A stretch of DNA of 64,000 nt, taken from Piezodorus guildinii (taxonomy: Eukaryota > Arthropoda > Insecta > Hemiptera > Pentatomidae). The stretch is taken from positions 5,661,344 through 5,725,343 of the forward strand of contig CM041298.1 of NCBI GenBank assembly GCA_023052935.1, in the 5' to 3' direction. The translations under genes were made by a program, and so were the position numbers. Below, in pieces: positions 22,541-32,454 of this stretch (position 1 is its first letter; the number at the start of each line of letters is the position of its first letter). A model generated the notes under the pieces. It saw only the letters and a list, made by a program, of their open reading frames with translations. It was not told the DNA's origin and searched no databases.

Positions 22541-22751
22541 TCACCTCCCTATCTGCTTTAAAAAATTCCGGGAGCTGTGCTTTGACACAAGCCGTCGATA
22601 CCATTTCTACGGGTTGTGAAATTACCGGCGGAGTTACGATCTCTTGGTCGTCTTGCGTGAGAAGATTAAACACATCCTTTGATGCCATTTTTGTAAAAAT
22701 GCTAATTAAAACTATGTACTCACAGCTCTCGGATCACGTCGGGGTCACCAA

Positions 22752-23067
22752 TTTAACGAGTTTCGTTAAAACTAATTCTTACTTAGTAATTAAAACTTTT
22801 ATAACCAAAAAAGCACATTTATTATGTTCATACAAGCTTTATCAACAACATTAAAAAAAACATATGTTTTATTTACAGGAAGGTTACTTCCTGGTTAGCC
22901 ACCTGGTACACATTTTATAAAATATATACAAATAAATTTAATGAACATATAAAAAATATTCACAACCAAAAATATGAATTAGACAAATTATGTGACCAAG
23001 TGGCTAACGCGATTTATGCCGGCGAGCGGTACGATTAACTGAAGGTTAGGGTACCCACTCCGCTACA
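22752..23067 (-). repeat. TRIM LTR 3
   Basis: 316 bp, A-type like LTR 1. It shares GGTTAGGGTACC with LTR 4, where LTRs 1 and 2 have GGTTAAGGTACC. Confidence 0.85.
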
Positions 23068-23278
23068 TCACCTCCCTATCTGCTTTAAAAAATTCCGGGA
23101 GCTGTGCTTTGACACAAGCCGTCGATACCATTTCTACGGGTTGTGAAATTACCGGCGGAGTTACGATCTCTTGGTCGTCTAGCGTGAGAAGATTAAACAC
23201 ATCCTTTGATGCCATTTTTGTAAAAATGCTAATTAAAACTATGTACTCACAGCTCTCGGATCACGTCGGGGTCACCAA

Positions 23279-23593
23279 TTTAACGAGTTTCGTTAAAACT
23301 AATTCTTACTTAGTAATTAAAACTTTTATAACCAAAAAAGCACATTTATTATGTTCATACAAGCTCTATCAACAACATTAAAAAAAACATATGTTTTATA
23401 TACAGGAAGGTTACTTTCTGGTTAGCCACCTGGTACACATTTTATAAAATATATACAAATAAATTTAATGAAATATCAAAAATATTCACAACCAAAAATA
23501 TGAATTAGACAAATTATGTGACCAAGTGGCTAACGCGATTTATGCCTGCGAGTGGTACGATTAACTGAAGGTTAGGGTACCCACTCCGTTACA
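23279..23593 (-). repeat. TRIM LTR 4 (outer 5' LTR)
   Basis: 315 bp, B-type like LTR 2, with private changes (TGCCTGCGAGTGG, TGTAACGG start). Confidence 0.85.
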
Positions 23594-23597
23594 GAAT

Positions 23598-23725
23598 GTT
23601 AGATGAGGAAGATGGTTGGGGGTGCGGTCATGAATTAGAAATACATATTTAAAATAAGTGCTATTTTAATTATGTGCCGACGTTTCGGCCTACAATGTGG
23701 GCCTTCATCAGGGCTAAAAGAAACA
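23598..23725 (-). ncRNA. Penelope-like end with hammerhead-like motif 5
   Basis: The minus strand has CTGATGA (23705-23711), one extra A, a GGCCCAC/GTAGGCC stem with one mismatch, GAAA (23683-23686) and CGTCGGC. Stem I can form from GCC and GGC either side. The following ~100 bp (GGCACATAATTAAAATAGCA, later CATCTTCCTCATCTAACATT) matches 32335-32450. The TRIM inserted just beyond its end. Confidence 0.6.
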
Positions 23726-24163
23726 AGAAGAAACAATCAATGTAATTATAGACTTAATAATGCTTTAGGTATATAATAATAATATGACAGTAATAAAATA
23801 TGGGAGCATAAATAAAATTAAATGTAAAATGATAATAAGATGACAGTTATAAAGTATGGAAATAAACAAAATTTAGATGATAGTTATAAAGTATGGAAGT
23901 AAACATAATTGAGATGATAATATTGTAATGAGAGTATATAAAGAGAGACTAAGCAAATGAAAAAAATGACAAAGGAAAAATATGTGAACAATTAAAATTT
24001 TAAATATTAACAATTTTGAAGTGATATATGACGGTAATATATTAAAAACATAGTTAAGGGTATAGGTAATATATAAAAAGAACATAGTCATTAAAAAAGA
24101 GAAACAATCTGAATAAAAAATAATTTTAAATTTTAAAATAATGTTATATTAAACTAAGAATTA
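23726..24163. repeat. AT-rich imperfect short repeats
   Basis: GATGACAGTTATAAAGTATG and close variants recur at about 23840, 23876 and 23783. Otherwise there is no feature. The stretch may be part of the Penelope-like remnant next to it. Confidence 0.4.
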
Positions 24164-24165
24164 TA

Positions 24166-25076
24166 TTGGGTTGATGCAAAATTAATGCAGGTTTTTAGTA
24201 GGTATTGTAAATACGCCATATCTTTACTTTAACCATATATATTTAATCAAAATAATTTCCATCTGAATCAATGCACTTTTGCCAACGTTCAACAAGCTTT
24301 CTTATTCCACCAGAAAAAAAATCCGAATCCCTGGACTCAATGAAATCACGAAAAGAATTTTCAATGTCGTCCTGGTTTTGAAAATTTTTCTCCCTCAAAA
24401 AGTTGTCCAGATGCCTGAAAAAGTGGAAGTCTGTAGGAGAGAAGGTCAGGTGAATAAGGCGGATGTTGGAGAACTTCGTAGCCCAACTCGTGCAGTCGTC
24501 GAAGCGTTGGTTGTGCAACGTGTGGTCTGGCGTTACTACTGGCACCCACTTGGCCAACTTTTTTACCTTACCAATTGCTTCCAAGTGGCGTACAACTGTG
24601 GATTGGTTCACACCGAGTTCCGCCGCCATTTCTCGTGTGGTTTTGGTTGGGTCTTCTTCCACTTTTGACCTCAGCTAGTCGTTGTCCAGAGCAAGATGAC
24701 GGCCCCGACCTTCCTTGTCTTCGAGGTCGAAATCTCCTCTGCGAAACTTCTGGAACCAACGCTGCACCGTGCACTCATTAATAGCCCCCTGACCCCACAC
24801 TTCATTAATATTACGAGCCGTTTGCGCAGCGCTGCGCCCTAATTTAAATTCGTAAAAATAAATTTGACGAAAATCGCACTTTGACATTTTCGATTCAAGA
24901 CCTTTGAACACACTGAACAAAACGATTTTACTAAACAAATTCATGGTGAAAGAGAGGGTATTAGATAAGGTTTATTTTGGTATAATAATGATCAATGTTA
25001 GGATTAGCTTTGTTTACACAATTGGAATTAAGATATTGCAATAGAGGAAACCTGCATTAATTTTGCATCAACCCAA
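24166..25076 (-). mobile_element. mariner element (MarA), internally deleted, perfect TIRs
   Basis: 29-bp identical terminal inverted repeats (24166-24194 and 25048-25076, starting TTGGGTTGATGCAAAATTAA) are flanked by the TA target duplication (24164-24165, 25077-25078). At 911 bp it falls short of the ~1.3 kb usual for mariner. The encoded transposase lacks its middle third. TIR and protein resemble the cecropia-type group that includes Hsmar1. With intact TIRs it could in principle be mobilised in trans. Confidence 0.93.
24243..24944 (-). pseudogene. mariner transposase, deleted and frameshifted
   Basis: The N-terminal helix-turn-helix region is readable (FYEFKLGRSAAQTARNI, TVQRWFQKFRRGDFDLED). 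A TAG at 24675-24677 sits where the frame then continues LRSKVEEDPTKTTREMAAEL and STVVRHLEAIGKVKKL. After WVP the sequence jumps to ARPHVAQPTLRRLHELGYEV and PPYSPDL in another frame. It then returns to SPTDFHFFRHLDNFLREKNF and the C-terminal WQKCIDSDGNYFD. The deleted part would hold the first two catalytic aspartate regions, so the protein is inactive. Confidence 0.9.
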
Positions 25077-25078
25077 TA

Positions 25079-25835
25079 CATAGGGCGTGTACTTGCCCCC
25101 TTGGATTCACTAATAGGCCCCCCGGTTTCCCCATGGGTCTGGGAGACCCCTGGTAGTTTCCTACAGCGGCAGCCTACAAGAATATTAAGGGTGGTCAAAA
25201 GATAAAAATAAGATCACAAGGGCTGTACCGCCAACCAGGGTACTTCCCATGTCATCCCACCCGAGATGACGAAGATGGGAGAGAAGATTCGTAGGGCAGT
25301 CTTATTCGAACCAGGAGTGTAGTCATGTTTTATCCTCAAGAGGAGTGAGTCGGGTTCCACCTACAAGAAGAGGAGGTGGCCGTCGGTGTTTTGAGAGCAG
25401 CTGGAGGATGATGCCGAGAAAGGGGACCTAAGACTGATTTCACCTTCGCCAGCCGGTTAAGTGTTTCAAAGGTATATCGTTATTTGTAATATTGTATGGC
25501 AAAGGTAGTAGAGAAAATGTCCCTCAGTATTCTTAATCAAAGTTCTAGGCATGGGTTCATATAATTTATATGTGTTAGTGAAATATTATAATAACGTATT
25601 AATTGAATCTTGTTTACTTTAATCTTACCCTGCATGCCACCTATTGGATTGGTAAACACGATACCTTTGGAAAGAAGATCCATAGTATCATTAAATATAG
25701 TTTATATATTGACTAAATATAGTAAGTAAGCTAGTTTTTGAAGCTACCGCTGCCTTAGAAAAGCAGCCGGTCAAAAACATAGCAGTAAATTTAAGGACTC
25801 CATTTTATTATTAAAGTTTTTAGTATACTAATTTT
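25079..25835. other. unassigned, GC-richer at left
   Basis: 25080-25450 has GC well above its surroundings (GGCCCCCCGGTTTCCCC, CAGCCGGTTAAG) with short purine runs and no ORF over 60 aa. No family is recognised. Confidence 0.3.
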
Positions 25836-26109
25836 TGTTTGTTTATTTATTTAACGTCACTTTATGCTACTATGGCTAATCGGACGATACTACAGTGGGA
25901 GTCCTAAATTTTACCTATCCAGATTTAATCTTTATCGAGTACCTGACATCGCACAGACTCAGGACCACCTTTTAACGCCTCCTCCGAAGGACGGCATAAC
26001 TAAGGATTTTCTACTCCCACTAATAAATCCTAAGACCACCTGCGGGTTTGAGCCCGTGGCCTTGGCATAGGAGGGTGTTATACTAACCTCCCAGCTACAA
26101 GTGATCCCC
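25836..26109 (-). mobile_element. SINE-A copy
   Basis: Full length. The tail (plus) GTTTGTTTATTTATTTAACG is at the left and the head CCCAGCTACAAGTGATCCC at the right. Confidence 0.9.
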
Positions 26110-26202
26110 TAATTTCTGTTTTTCTTTCTTTGAATTATTTGCTGCTCTTCAGTATTTTAATTATTCATATATTAGTTTCTTAATATAGCCAACTACTATA
26201 AA

Positions 26203-26541
26203 TTAATACCTATGGAAGAGGCTTTTGTCTATAATAATGCCAATATAGCTATTATTATTATTATTATTATTATTATCTTTCGGGTATTTTTTTATTATTT
26301 CTTCATCATCAACAGTTGAAGGACGACCTGAACACTTTGCGTCTTCCAAGTCTATATATCCGGTTCTGAACCGAGCAAACAACTTACAGACGATGCTTTC
26401 TGCTAAGACATCATCGGCATACACATTGAAAATTGCGTTAACCGTCTTTGCAGCGGATTTTCCTTTTCGGAAATAAGAAATCATTAAATGACGATAATGA
26501 ATGTTTTCCCTTCCATTTTGAGTATGCAAAATACCACTCAA
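26203..26541 (-). pseudogene. mariner-like transposase N-terminal fragment
   Basis: The 112-aa frame has YFRKGKSAAKTVNAIFNVY, ESIVCKLFARFRTGYIDLED and SGRPSTVDD, the N-terminal DNA-binding part of a mariner transposase. It then degenerates into a (TTA)n tract read as poly-Asn (plus 26251-26277). No TIRs or catalytic part are seen. It is a third, separate mariner lineage. Confidence 0.7.
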
Positions 26542-26655
26542 AGATAAGGAATCTCAATTGAAACTGATGTATAAAAGCACCTTAAATAATCCTTTTTTTA
26601 GAATAAGTAAACATAATTGACCATGTAAACATGATTTATAAACACAGATAGGATT

Positions 26656-27245
26656 TTTTTTTTTTTAATATTTTTTTGATATTTACAACTGTACATACAA
26701 TATATACAACAAGTAAATGGGCTAATTTACACTTATGGGCGTGATAATGTCTTGTGAAGAAACTACCCAGTGGTAGCACTTCAATGTCTAATTAAATTTA
26801 AAGTAGGTCTCGAGGCCATTGTCTTTTCAATCGCCTCAGGGGTTGTCAGGAATAGATGAGAATGATAAGTTGCGTACATGAGGATTCGTGTGGGTCGGGA
26901 GTTTGGACTTAAAAGAGGAATATCTGTTTCGGGCTAGTTCAGCGACAAATGGGATATTTAGGTCATTATGGATGATTATATTCGTAACGAAATAAGGAGC
27001 ATTTAGGATTTTGCGAAGGATTTTGGATTGTAAGGATTGAATGAGAGAGGAATTAGATGGTTTAGTAGAGCCCCAAAGCTCGATTCCATATGTCCAGATG
27101 GGTCTGATAATGGTAACATAAATGAGCTTTTTGTAATAAATTGGAAGTTTCGAACGTTTGTCGAGTAAGTGTTGTAGTAATCGGTATCTACGGGCAGTTT
27201 CTTGTCGTTTAAGTCGCGTGTGGGGATTCCATGTAAGATAGGAGA
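26656..27245 (-). mobile_element. Jockey-like LINE, 5' truncated, 10-bp TSD
   Basis: The poly(A) end is plus-strand T12 at 26654-26665. The 3' UTR follows, then minus-strand coding with the GIELWGSTKPSNSSL-type block and conserved upstream RT sequence to 27245. AGATAGGATT at 26646-26655 and 27246-27255 is the TSD. Confidence 0.85.
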
Positions 27246-27494
27246 AGATAGGATTAAATTGAAATATTGGAAAACGCTACTAACATAACTTAGCTGAGCT
27301 GGCAAACGTTGTTCTGTCATATGAATTATTTCTGGTGGATACTTTAGTTGTTAAATAAAAATTAACGTATAGTAACTTTGTGTATTATAACCAATTGGAG
27401 ACGTTGGGCAAAAAGAAAAATAGAGACCTGCATATATTTTTATTCCCGAAAAAGAAAATCATAAGATCATACGGTTAACAAAATTTGCTGTGTG

Positions 27495-27881
27495 TATGGC
27501 GAGTTTTAAATTTTACATCGATATAGTGAGTTTAATCAAAATTGTTATAGCCGTTTTTGATAAAATCTTAAAATTATCCTTAATGCATGGTATAAAGTGG
27601 CTCTTCTGTTTAACTGATTTTGATAAAATAGTTGCTTTAACATCTCAGGCATAGGCAGCTGTTAAATAATGAAATTTAAGTTTTATAAAACTTAATGTTT
27701 TTGTGCTAGACTTACCACATATTCAAACACACACTTACGGACACACAGACCTTTTTGTGGGATTTATTTGGACTCAGAGGACTCTAAAACGTGTATTTTC
27801 GTTGAGAACTAGAATTCGAAAATTTCCATGATCGCAATACTGTCCCTTACTATGTATTCCATATATAGGTTAGTGAAAGTA
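27495..27881 (+). mobile_element. HRA 3' part, target of a SINE-A
   Basis: It runs from TTACATCGATATAGTGAG to the 3' end GTGAAAGTAAAAACGG, with 3' hairpin CTATGTATTCCATATATAG. SINE-A is inserted a few bases beyond. Confidence 0.8.
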
Positions 27882-27893
27882 AAAACGGTAAGA

Positions 27894-28175
27894 GGGGATC
27901 ACTTATAGCTGGGTGGCTAGCGTAACAGCCTCCCATGCTAAAGGTCACGGGTTCAAATCCGCAGGTGGTCCTAGGATATTTTAATGGGAGTATAAAATCC
28001 TTAGTTACGCCGTCCTTCGGAGGGGACGTTAAAAGGTGGTTCCGAGCCTGTGAGATGTCAGGGACTCGTTAAAGATCCCTATCCTAATAAAACCTGGATA
28101 GGCAAAATTTAGGACTCCAACTGTAGCATCGTCCGATTAGCCATAGTTGCATAAAGTGACGTTAAATAAATAAAT
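27894..28175 (+). mobile_element. SINE-A copy with 12-bp TSD (best complete copy)
   Basis: The head is GGGGATCACTTATAGCTGGG with A box TAGCTGGGTGG and B box GGGTTCAAATCC. The body is intact and the tail is GACGTTAAATAAATAAAT. AAAACGGTAAGA flanks it at 27882-27893 and 28176-28187. Pol III-type internal promoter boxes and a tRNA-like head define it as a tRNA-derived SINE. Confidence 0.93.
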
Positions 28176-28394
28176 AAAACGGTAAGAAAAAAAATAAAAT
28201 AAACTTTATTCACATATTTACATTTTGAAAAAATCTTAACAATGATTTTGGATGAGTCATCCTTACAATCAGAAAATATTTTTGTTTTTTCGTGATTATA
28301 GTACTTTAGCCTAAATGGCAAACATAAAATAAAAATAAAATGAGGTTATATTGCGATTGTAGAAAAAATTATACAAAAAACCTACTCATAAAAA

Positions 28395-28533
28395 CTACAC
28401 ATAAAATAATTGAGAATACATAAAATATTTGAAGATGCTTAAAATAATTGAAAATACATAAAATAATTGACAATACATGAAGTAATTGAAAATACATGAA
28501 ATAATTGAAAATACAAAAATTAATAGAAAATAC
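28395..28533. repeat. 19-bp minisatellite, about 7 units
   Basis: The unit is ATGAAATAATTGAAAATAC with variants (ATAAAATAATTGACAATAC and others). Confidence 0.8.
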
Positions 28534-29410
28534 GTACATATATTTGATATTATGAAATTTATAACATAAGAAAGTAAGTTAATTTAATAATACATGTTTT
28601 GTTCTCTTATCTCGTTTTAGTGAAAATTTATTGTAATTACCGATTTCTTTTATTAATGGGTTTTTGGAAACTGGAGTTTTACTGAAGTAAGAAGCTGTTT
28701 GTGAATGGACAAGTTGTTTGATTGTAGGAAGCTGCAAGTCTTGGAGCATTGATGATATTTTCGTGTATCGGGGGAAATTATTAATACGGTACGAAAATAT
28801 TTTACGACCCAATATATTAGATTATTTATAATAATAATTATTCTGCTCTATCGGATTATTTACCGTCTACTAAAATTTGTAACTCATAATTTAAGCCGTA
28901 TCGCTTAGAAAATATATATAAGGTTACATTACTAAGTTGAATTTACTACATATGTATAAGGCCTAAGACGATTACTAGGGAGGAGTTCTGGCCGATTTGT
29001 GGGAGGTGGGGTAGAGAGGGTGGAAGGGGTGGGACGTGGGAGTGATAGGAAAATAGGGAGGGAGGAGGAAAATGGAGGAAAGGGGATTTTTGCCTCCAAT
29101 TTGCCACCGACGACAGGCCATTAGTTGGCCAAACATTCCATGAGGCATTAACAAGATCTGTTCGCATCTGTACCTCCTGCCTAAGCCCCACTTTGGAAAT
29201 GCTTAACATCCAGGAAAATATTGTTAGCTATTTAAACTTCAGGAGCTGGGTGGCTCAGTAGTAGGGTACCAAAATTCTGATTTTGGGATTCTGTATGATG
29301 TGATTTTGTACTAATTGCAAGAGAGATATTCCTTCTCAATAATCAACAGAATTCCCCTCATTAATCGTCTTAGAATGTAATAACAATATCAATGTATACT
29401 TATATATATA
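28534..29410. other. unassigned; purine-rich block
   Basis: 28970-29090 is strongly G/A-rich on the plus strand (GGAGGTGGGG, GGAGGGAGGAGG). ORFs here lack motifs. The rest is AT-rich. Confidence 0.3.
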
Positions 29411-29670
29411 CACTGCCGGTTAAAAGTTTGAGACCATCTATAATTTACATCAATAAATCATGCATCACTTCTATCAATACGTAAATGAATATAGGTGTCT
29501 TATTATTATTTATATTTATTTATAAAAAAAATCTCATAATATTTGTAAAAAAGATGTTTGTGACTATCGTGAATAACAAGAAATAATTTCATTAAATATA
29601 ATTATTACTGAGAGAGCTAATGTGAAAAAAAAAATCAATCAGAATAAACAATGAGATTTTTGTTTCTGAA
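29411..29670. mobile_element. Tc1-like element end, partial
   Basis: After TA, the sequence CACTGCCGGTTAAAAGTTTG and GAGACC is the characteristic start of Tc1-type inverted repeats. No matching opposite end or transposase is found downstream, so this is one terminus of a decayed or truncated copy. Confidence 0.5.
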
Positions 29671-29884
29671 GCTTTATTTACAGTCAAATAAACCCTTATG
29701 GGGAATTGAGATGATAAATTTTATTCTTTGCTTGATTTATTGATTTCTCGACTGCCAAAGTTGTAAGAAGTTCACTGTACAGGTGATCTTCGTTTTTCTC
29801 ATTAAATAACAGTAGGAAAGAATGAATTATAAGCTGAATTGCTTAGTGAAATCACATAACACATAAAGAGAAAAACATCTGGAG

Positions 29885-30262
29885 TATTTAAAATATATAC
29901 ATTTAAGGCCTGTCAGACTATTTCAATCAGAATGAAACCTCCGTGATATTAAAGATCATTAAAATTTTACGTCGATATAGCGTGTTTAATAAAAATCGTT
30001 AGAGTCGTTTTTAAGGAAATTTAAAAAAAGTGCAACATGCATGGTATAAAGTGGCTCTTCTAGATAGCCGATTTTAATGAAAAAGTTGCTACATCTCGTG
30101 CGTATGGTTGTCTTAATTTCTGTTTCGTACGTCTTTTCGTTTTGCGCTTGACTTAACACACACACACACAGACCTTTTTGCGGGATATTTGGACTCAGGG
30201 GACCATAAAACGTGTATTTCCGTCGAAAACTGGAAATTCGAAAATTTAATATACAGCTGAGT
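29885..30262 (+). mobile_element. HRA 3' part
   Basis: Blocks run from GGCCTGTCAGACTATTTCAA to AGCTGAGTGAAAGTAATG, with the CA tract at about 30157-30168. Confidence 0.75.
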
Positions 30263-30334
30263 GAAAGTAATGTTGTGGACGAATTAATTACATTTAGTTT
30301 CAATTTAGTCTATATTTCTGTTCGCATAATAAAA

Positions 30335-30842
30335 AAAAATACATTCAATTTTTTTTTACTCATTTTTTCCTTATTTACTTATTAAATTCGTTCAACTTTT
30401 ATATTTAGCCATTCTTTACAAATGCTTAAAAGATGATATGGTTATTTTCATAGAATCTACAAAATTAATGTTACTTTCTTCTCCTTCACTGGCGCGACAG
30501 GCCGTGCAGGCCTAATTTTGTGAGTGGCCACCATTTGACTGACGGGTCTCACATACCCGGAAGAGCGGCTGTGAGTGAATTTCCATTTAATTGCATCCTT
30601 ATAAAAGCCCCGCCGGGACTGGGATTCCAACTCACAACTTTAGCATGAGAGACTAGCGCGCTAGCCACTCAGCCACGGGCTCCCCTAATGTTACTTTAGA
30701 GAATGAAAATTTAAAATATCGGTATTTAAGTCCTGTCAGACTATTTCAATTAAAATAAAACCTACATGATATTAAAGCCCATTACATTTTACATCGAAAT
30801 AGCGAGTTTAATCAAAACCGTTAAAGCCGTGTTTGAGAAAAC
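30335..30842 (+). mobile_element. HRA middle part, split by SINE-B
   Basis: The HRA body at 30335-30477 and 30686-30842 (TTTAAAATATCGGTATTTAA and so on) is one copy. The junction carries the SINE-B TSD. Confidence 0.75.
30478..30685 (-). mobile_element. SINE-B copy, internally deleted, 12-bp TSD
   Basis: The tRNA-like head on the minus strand (GGGGAGCCCGTGGCTGAGTG, B box region AGTTGGAATCC) and the 3' GGCCTGCACGGCCTGTCGCG are kept. About 85 bp of the body seen at 7655-7946 is missing. TAATGTTACTTT at 30466-30477 and 30686-30697 is the TSD. Confidence 0.9.
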
Positions 30843-31429
30843 CTGAACCTACCTTTGAATGAACTAGTTAGATCATTGATATAAAGGTAGAAGTAATGCT
30901 TTACAAGCGGGCAGAAATCAGTTTGTAACTCCGTCCTTAGATCTGTCCCAGGCCTGAGGACGGACAAGACAAATGGTTTCCACTTCGGGATTTCGCTTCC
31001 CTCCGACATTTCATATTCCGCTTCATCTCTTCCTGATCCTCTCCCGACCGATTTGAATAGAGTCCTTGGTCAGATATAGGACTAAGCGTTGTAAAGTTTC
31101 ATATTATGTGCGAGAGTTATTAAGCAGAAAAATGCTGCAAATTATTACACAATGGTTTAATTTTTTCAAGTAGCTATATTATAATAACTATATAATAACT
31201 GTTTATATAGATCTTAATAAGCAATTAACTAATATGAAAAACAATAAATAATTCAAAGGAAATGCTATACCACTACTGCTAATTTCAAAACGTATCTCTG
31301 CTATTTCTAAACTGATTTTAATGATTCTTTTTTTGGTTTGTAGAAAATTTAACTTCAATAATGCATTATAACCCTATAAATCTATAGTTTTGTATGAAAG
31401 TGAATTAAGACCAAATCGTTATACTAACC
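30843..31429. other. unassigned sequence
   Basis: A short motif-less ORF (30821-31009, minus) and AT-rich sequence. Nothing is recognised. Confidence 0.3.
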
Positions 31430-32230
31430 GATTCCCTAAGCGCAATTAAAGGTTTGCAGAACTTGTATTCAATTCATCCCACACTAGTTCGCACTCACTC
31501 TCATATAGCTGCGTTGCGAAACCTTGACAAGTCGGTAAGTTTCGTACGGGTGCCGAGCCACGAGGGTATTACCGGTAACGAGCTTGCGGACCTGGCAGCG
31601 AAGTAGGAGCTCACACTGGAGGAATAGCCATCTTGACCCCGCCTGAACTCAGTGAACCGCTCAGAAAGCAAGAAGATGACCGATGGCAGAAAATGTGGGA
31701 GGATAGCCAGGTAAACAAACTGAAGCATATAAAACAAACAGTGAAACCCTGGTCCACATCTAGCCGTAGCAGCCGGAGGGAGGAGGTCGCGTTGACCCGG
31801 CTGAGGATAGGACACTCGCGGCTGACGAACTCTTACCTCTTTGCTAGGCAGCCGGTGCCCCGATGTCAGCACTGTGATGGAACCCTTACCATTCGGCATA
31901 TTTTTTAAGAATGCCCTTATTACTCATCACACCTGAATTAAATTGGACTAAGCCCGAATATTTCAGCGGTGCTGGGTGATAGAGAGGAAACCATTATATT
32001 AATTTTCTTAAGGAGCAGTCATTATTTTCGAAATTATAAAGACCATTCCTAGCCAGTTTTTAATTAATTTGTTATTATTACTATTATTATCATTTTATTT
32101 ATCTTCTTAAACTATTGTTTACATAATAATCTTTTTTTTTTCTCTTAATTACTCATTACCTAATAGTTCTTTCTTATAAAGGTTGAATATGCATATAGTG
32201 TCTAGGCGTTGGTTTTACGCCTTAAAACCA
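31430..32230 (+). mobile_element. I/LOA-like LINE 3' end with RNase H remnant
   Basis: At 31548-31610 the plus strand encodes VRVPSHEGITGNELADLAAK followed by a stop: the C-terminal motif of a LINE RNase H domain. Further on, RLRIGHSRLTNSYLFARQPV and CQHCDGTLTIRHIF are the typical segment after RNase H, broken by a stop before ECPYYS. The 3' region has a GGTTTTACGCCTTAAAACC hairpin near 32210-32230. RNase H points to the I/LOA groups. The copy is inactive and 5' truncated. Confidence 0.7.
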
Positions 32231-32334
32231 AAACAAACCCTATTAATAATACGTTCAGATTTTTTCATATTTGTTTTAAAATTTATCGCGGAATTCTAAA
32301 ACTCCGTAACAATTTTTCTCTTTAACTTCAAAAA

Positions 32335-32450
32335 TAACTGAATCAGCCCGAAACGTTGGCACACAATTAAAATAAGCACTACTTTTTAATTTGCTTCTTT
32401 CTGATGACTGCAACCTCAAACATCTTCTTCATCTAATATTCTCAACGATC
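32335..32450 (+). mobile_element. Penelope-like end, hammerhead decayed (motif 6)
   Basis: GAAA (32350-32353) with CGTTGGCACACAATTAAAAT and, later, CATCTTCTTCATCTAATATT parallels the minus strand of 23598-23725. Stem II is missing (CTGAATCAGCCCGAAA), so no ribozyme can fold. Confidence 0.55.
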
Positions 32451-32454
32451 AACT

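Larger units (their letters stand above)
21696..23593 (-). mobile_element. multimeric TRIM-like LTR retroelement (4 LTRs, 3 internal segments)
   Basis: LTR-internal units repeat with a period of 527-528 bp: four 315-317-bp LTRs (21696-22012, 22224-22540, 22752-23067, 23279-23593) and three 211-bp internal segments. On the minus strand LTRs begin TGTAGCGG or TGTAACGG and end CTCGTTAAA. Each internal segment has a primer-binding site one base after the LTR, a leader, a short gag start and a purine-rich AGGGAGGTGA directly before the next LTR. GAAT flanks the whole array at 21692-21695 and 23594-23597, a 4-bp TSD as in Ty3/gypsy elements. The internal size, with PBS and PPT but no protease, RT or integrase, fits a TRIM. 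Units are nearly identical, so the array is young. Confidence 0.85.

Noticed and set aside
21696..23593. CRISPR or ordinary satellite array
   Set aside because: Units are 527 bp with LTR, PBS and PPT signatures and a flanking TSD. There are no short repeats with unique spacers.
24279..24781. Long ORFs on the plus strand over the mariner
   Set aside because: They are shadows of the transposase frame on the minus strand.
28395..28533. CRISPR-like short repeats
   Set aside because: The 19-bp units are contiguous with no spacers, so this is a minisatellite.
28946..29209. Proline-rich 87-aa ORF as a host gene exon
   Set aside because: Composition follows a purine-rich DNA block. No splice context, homology or continuation is visible.
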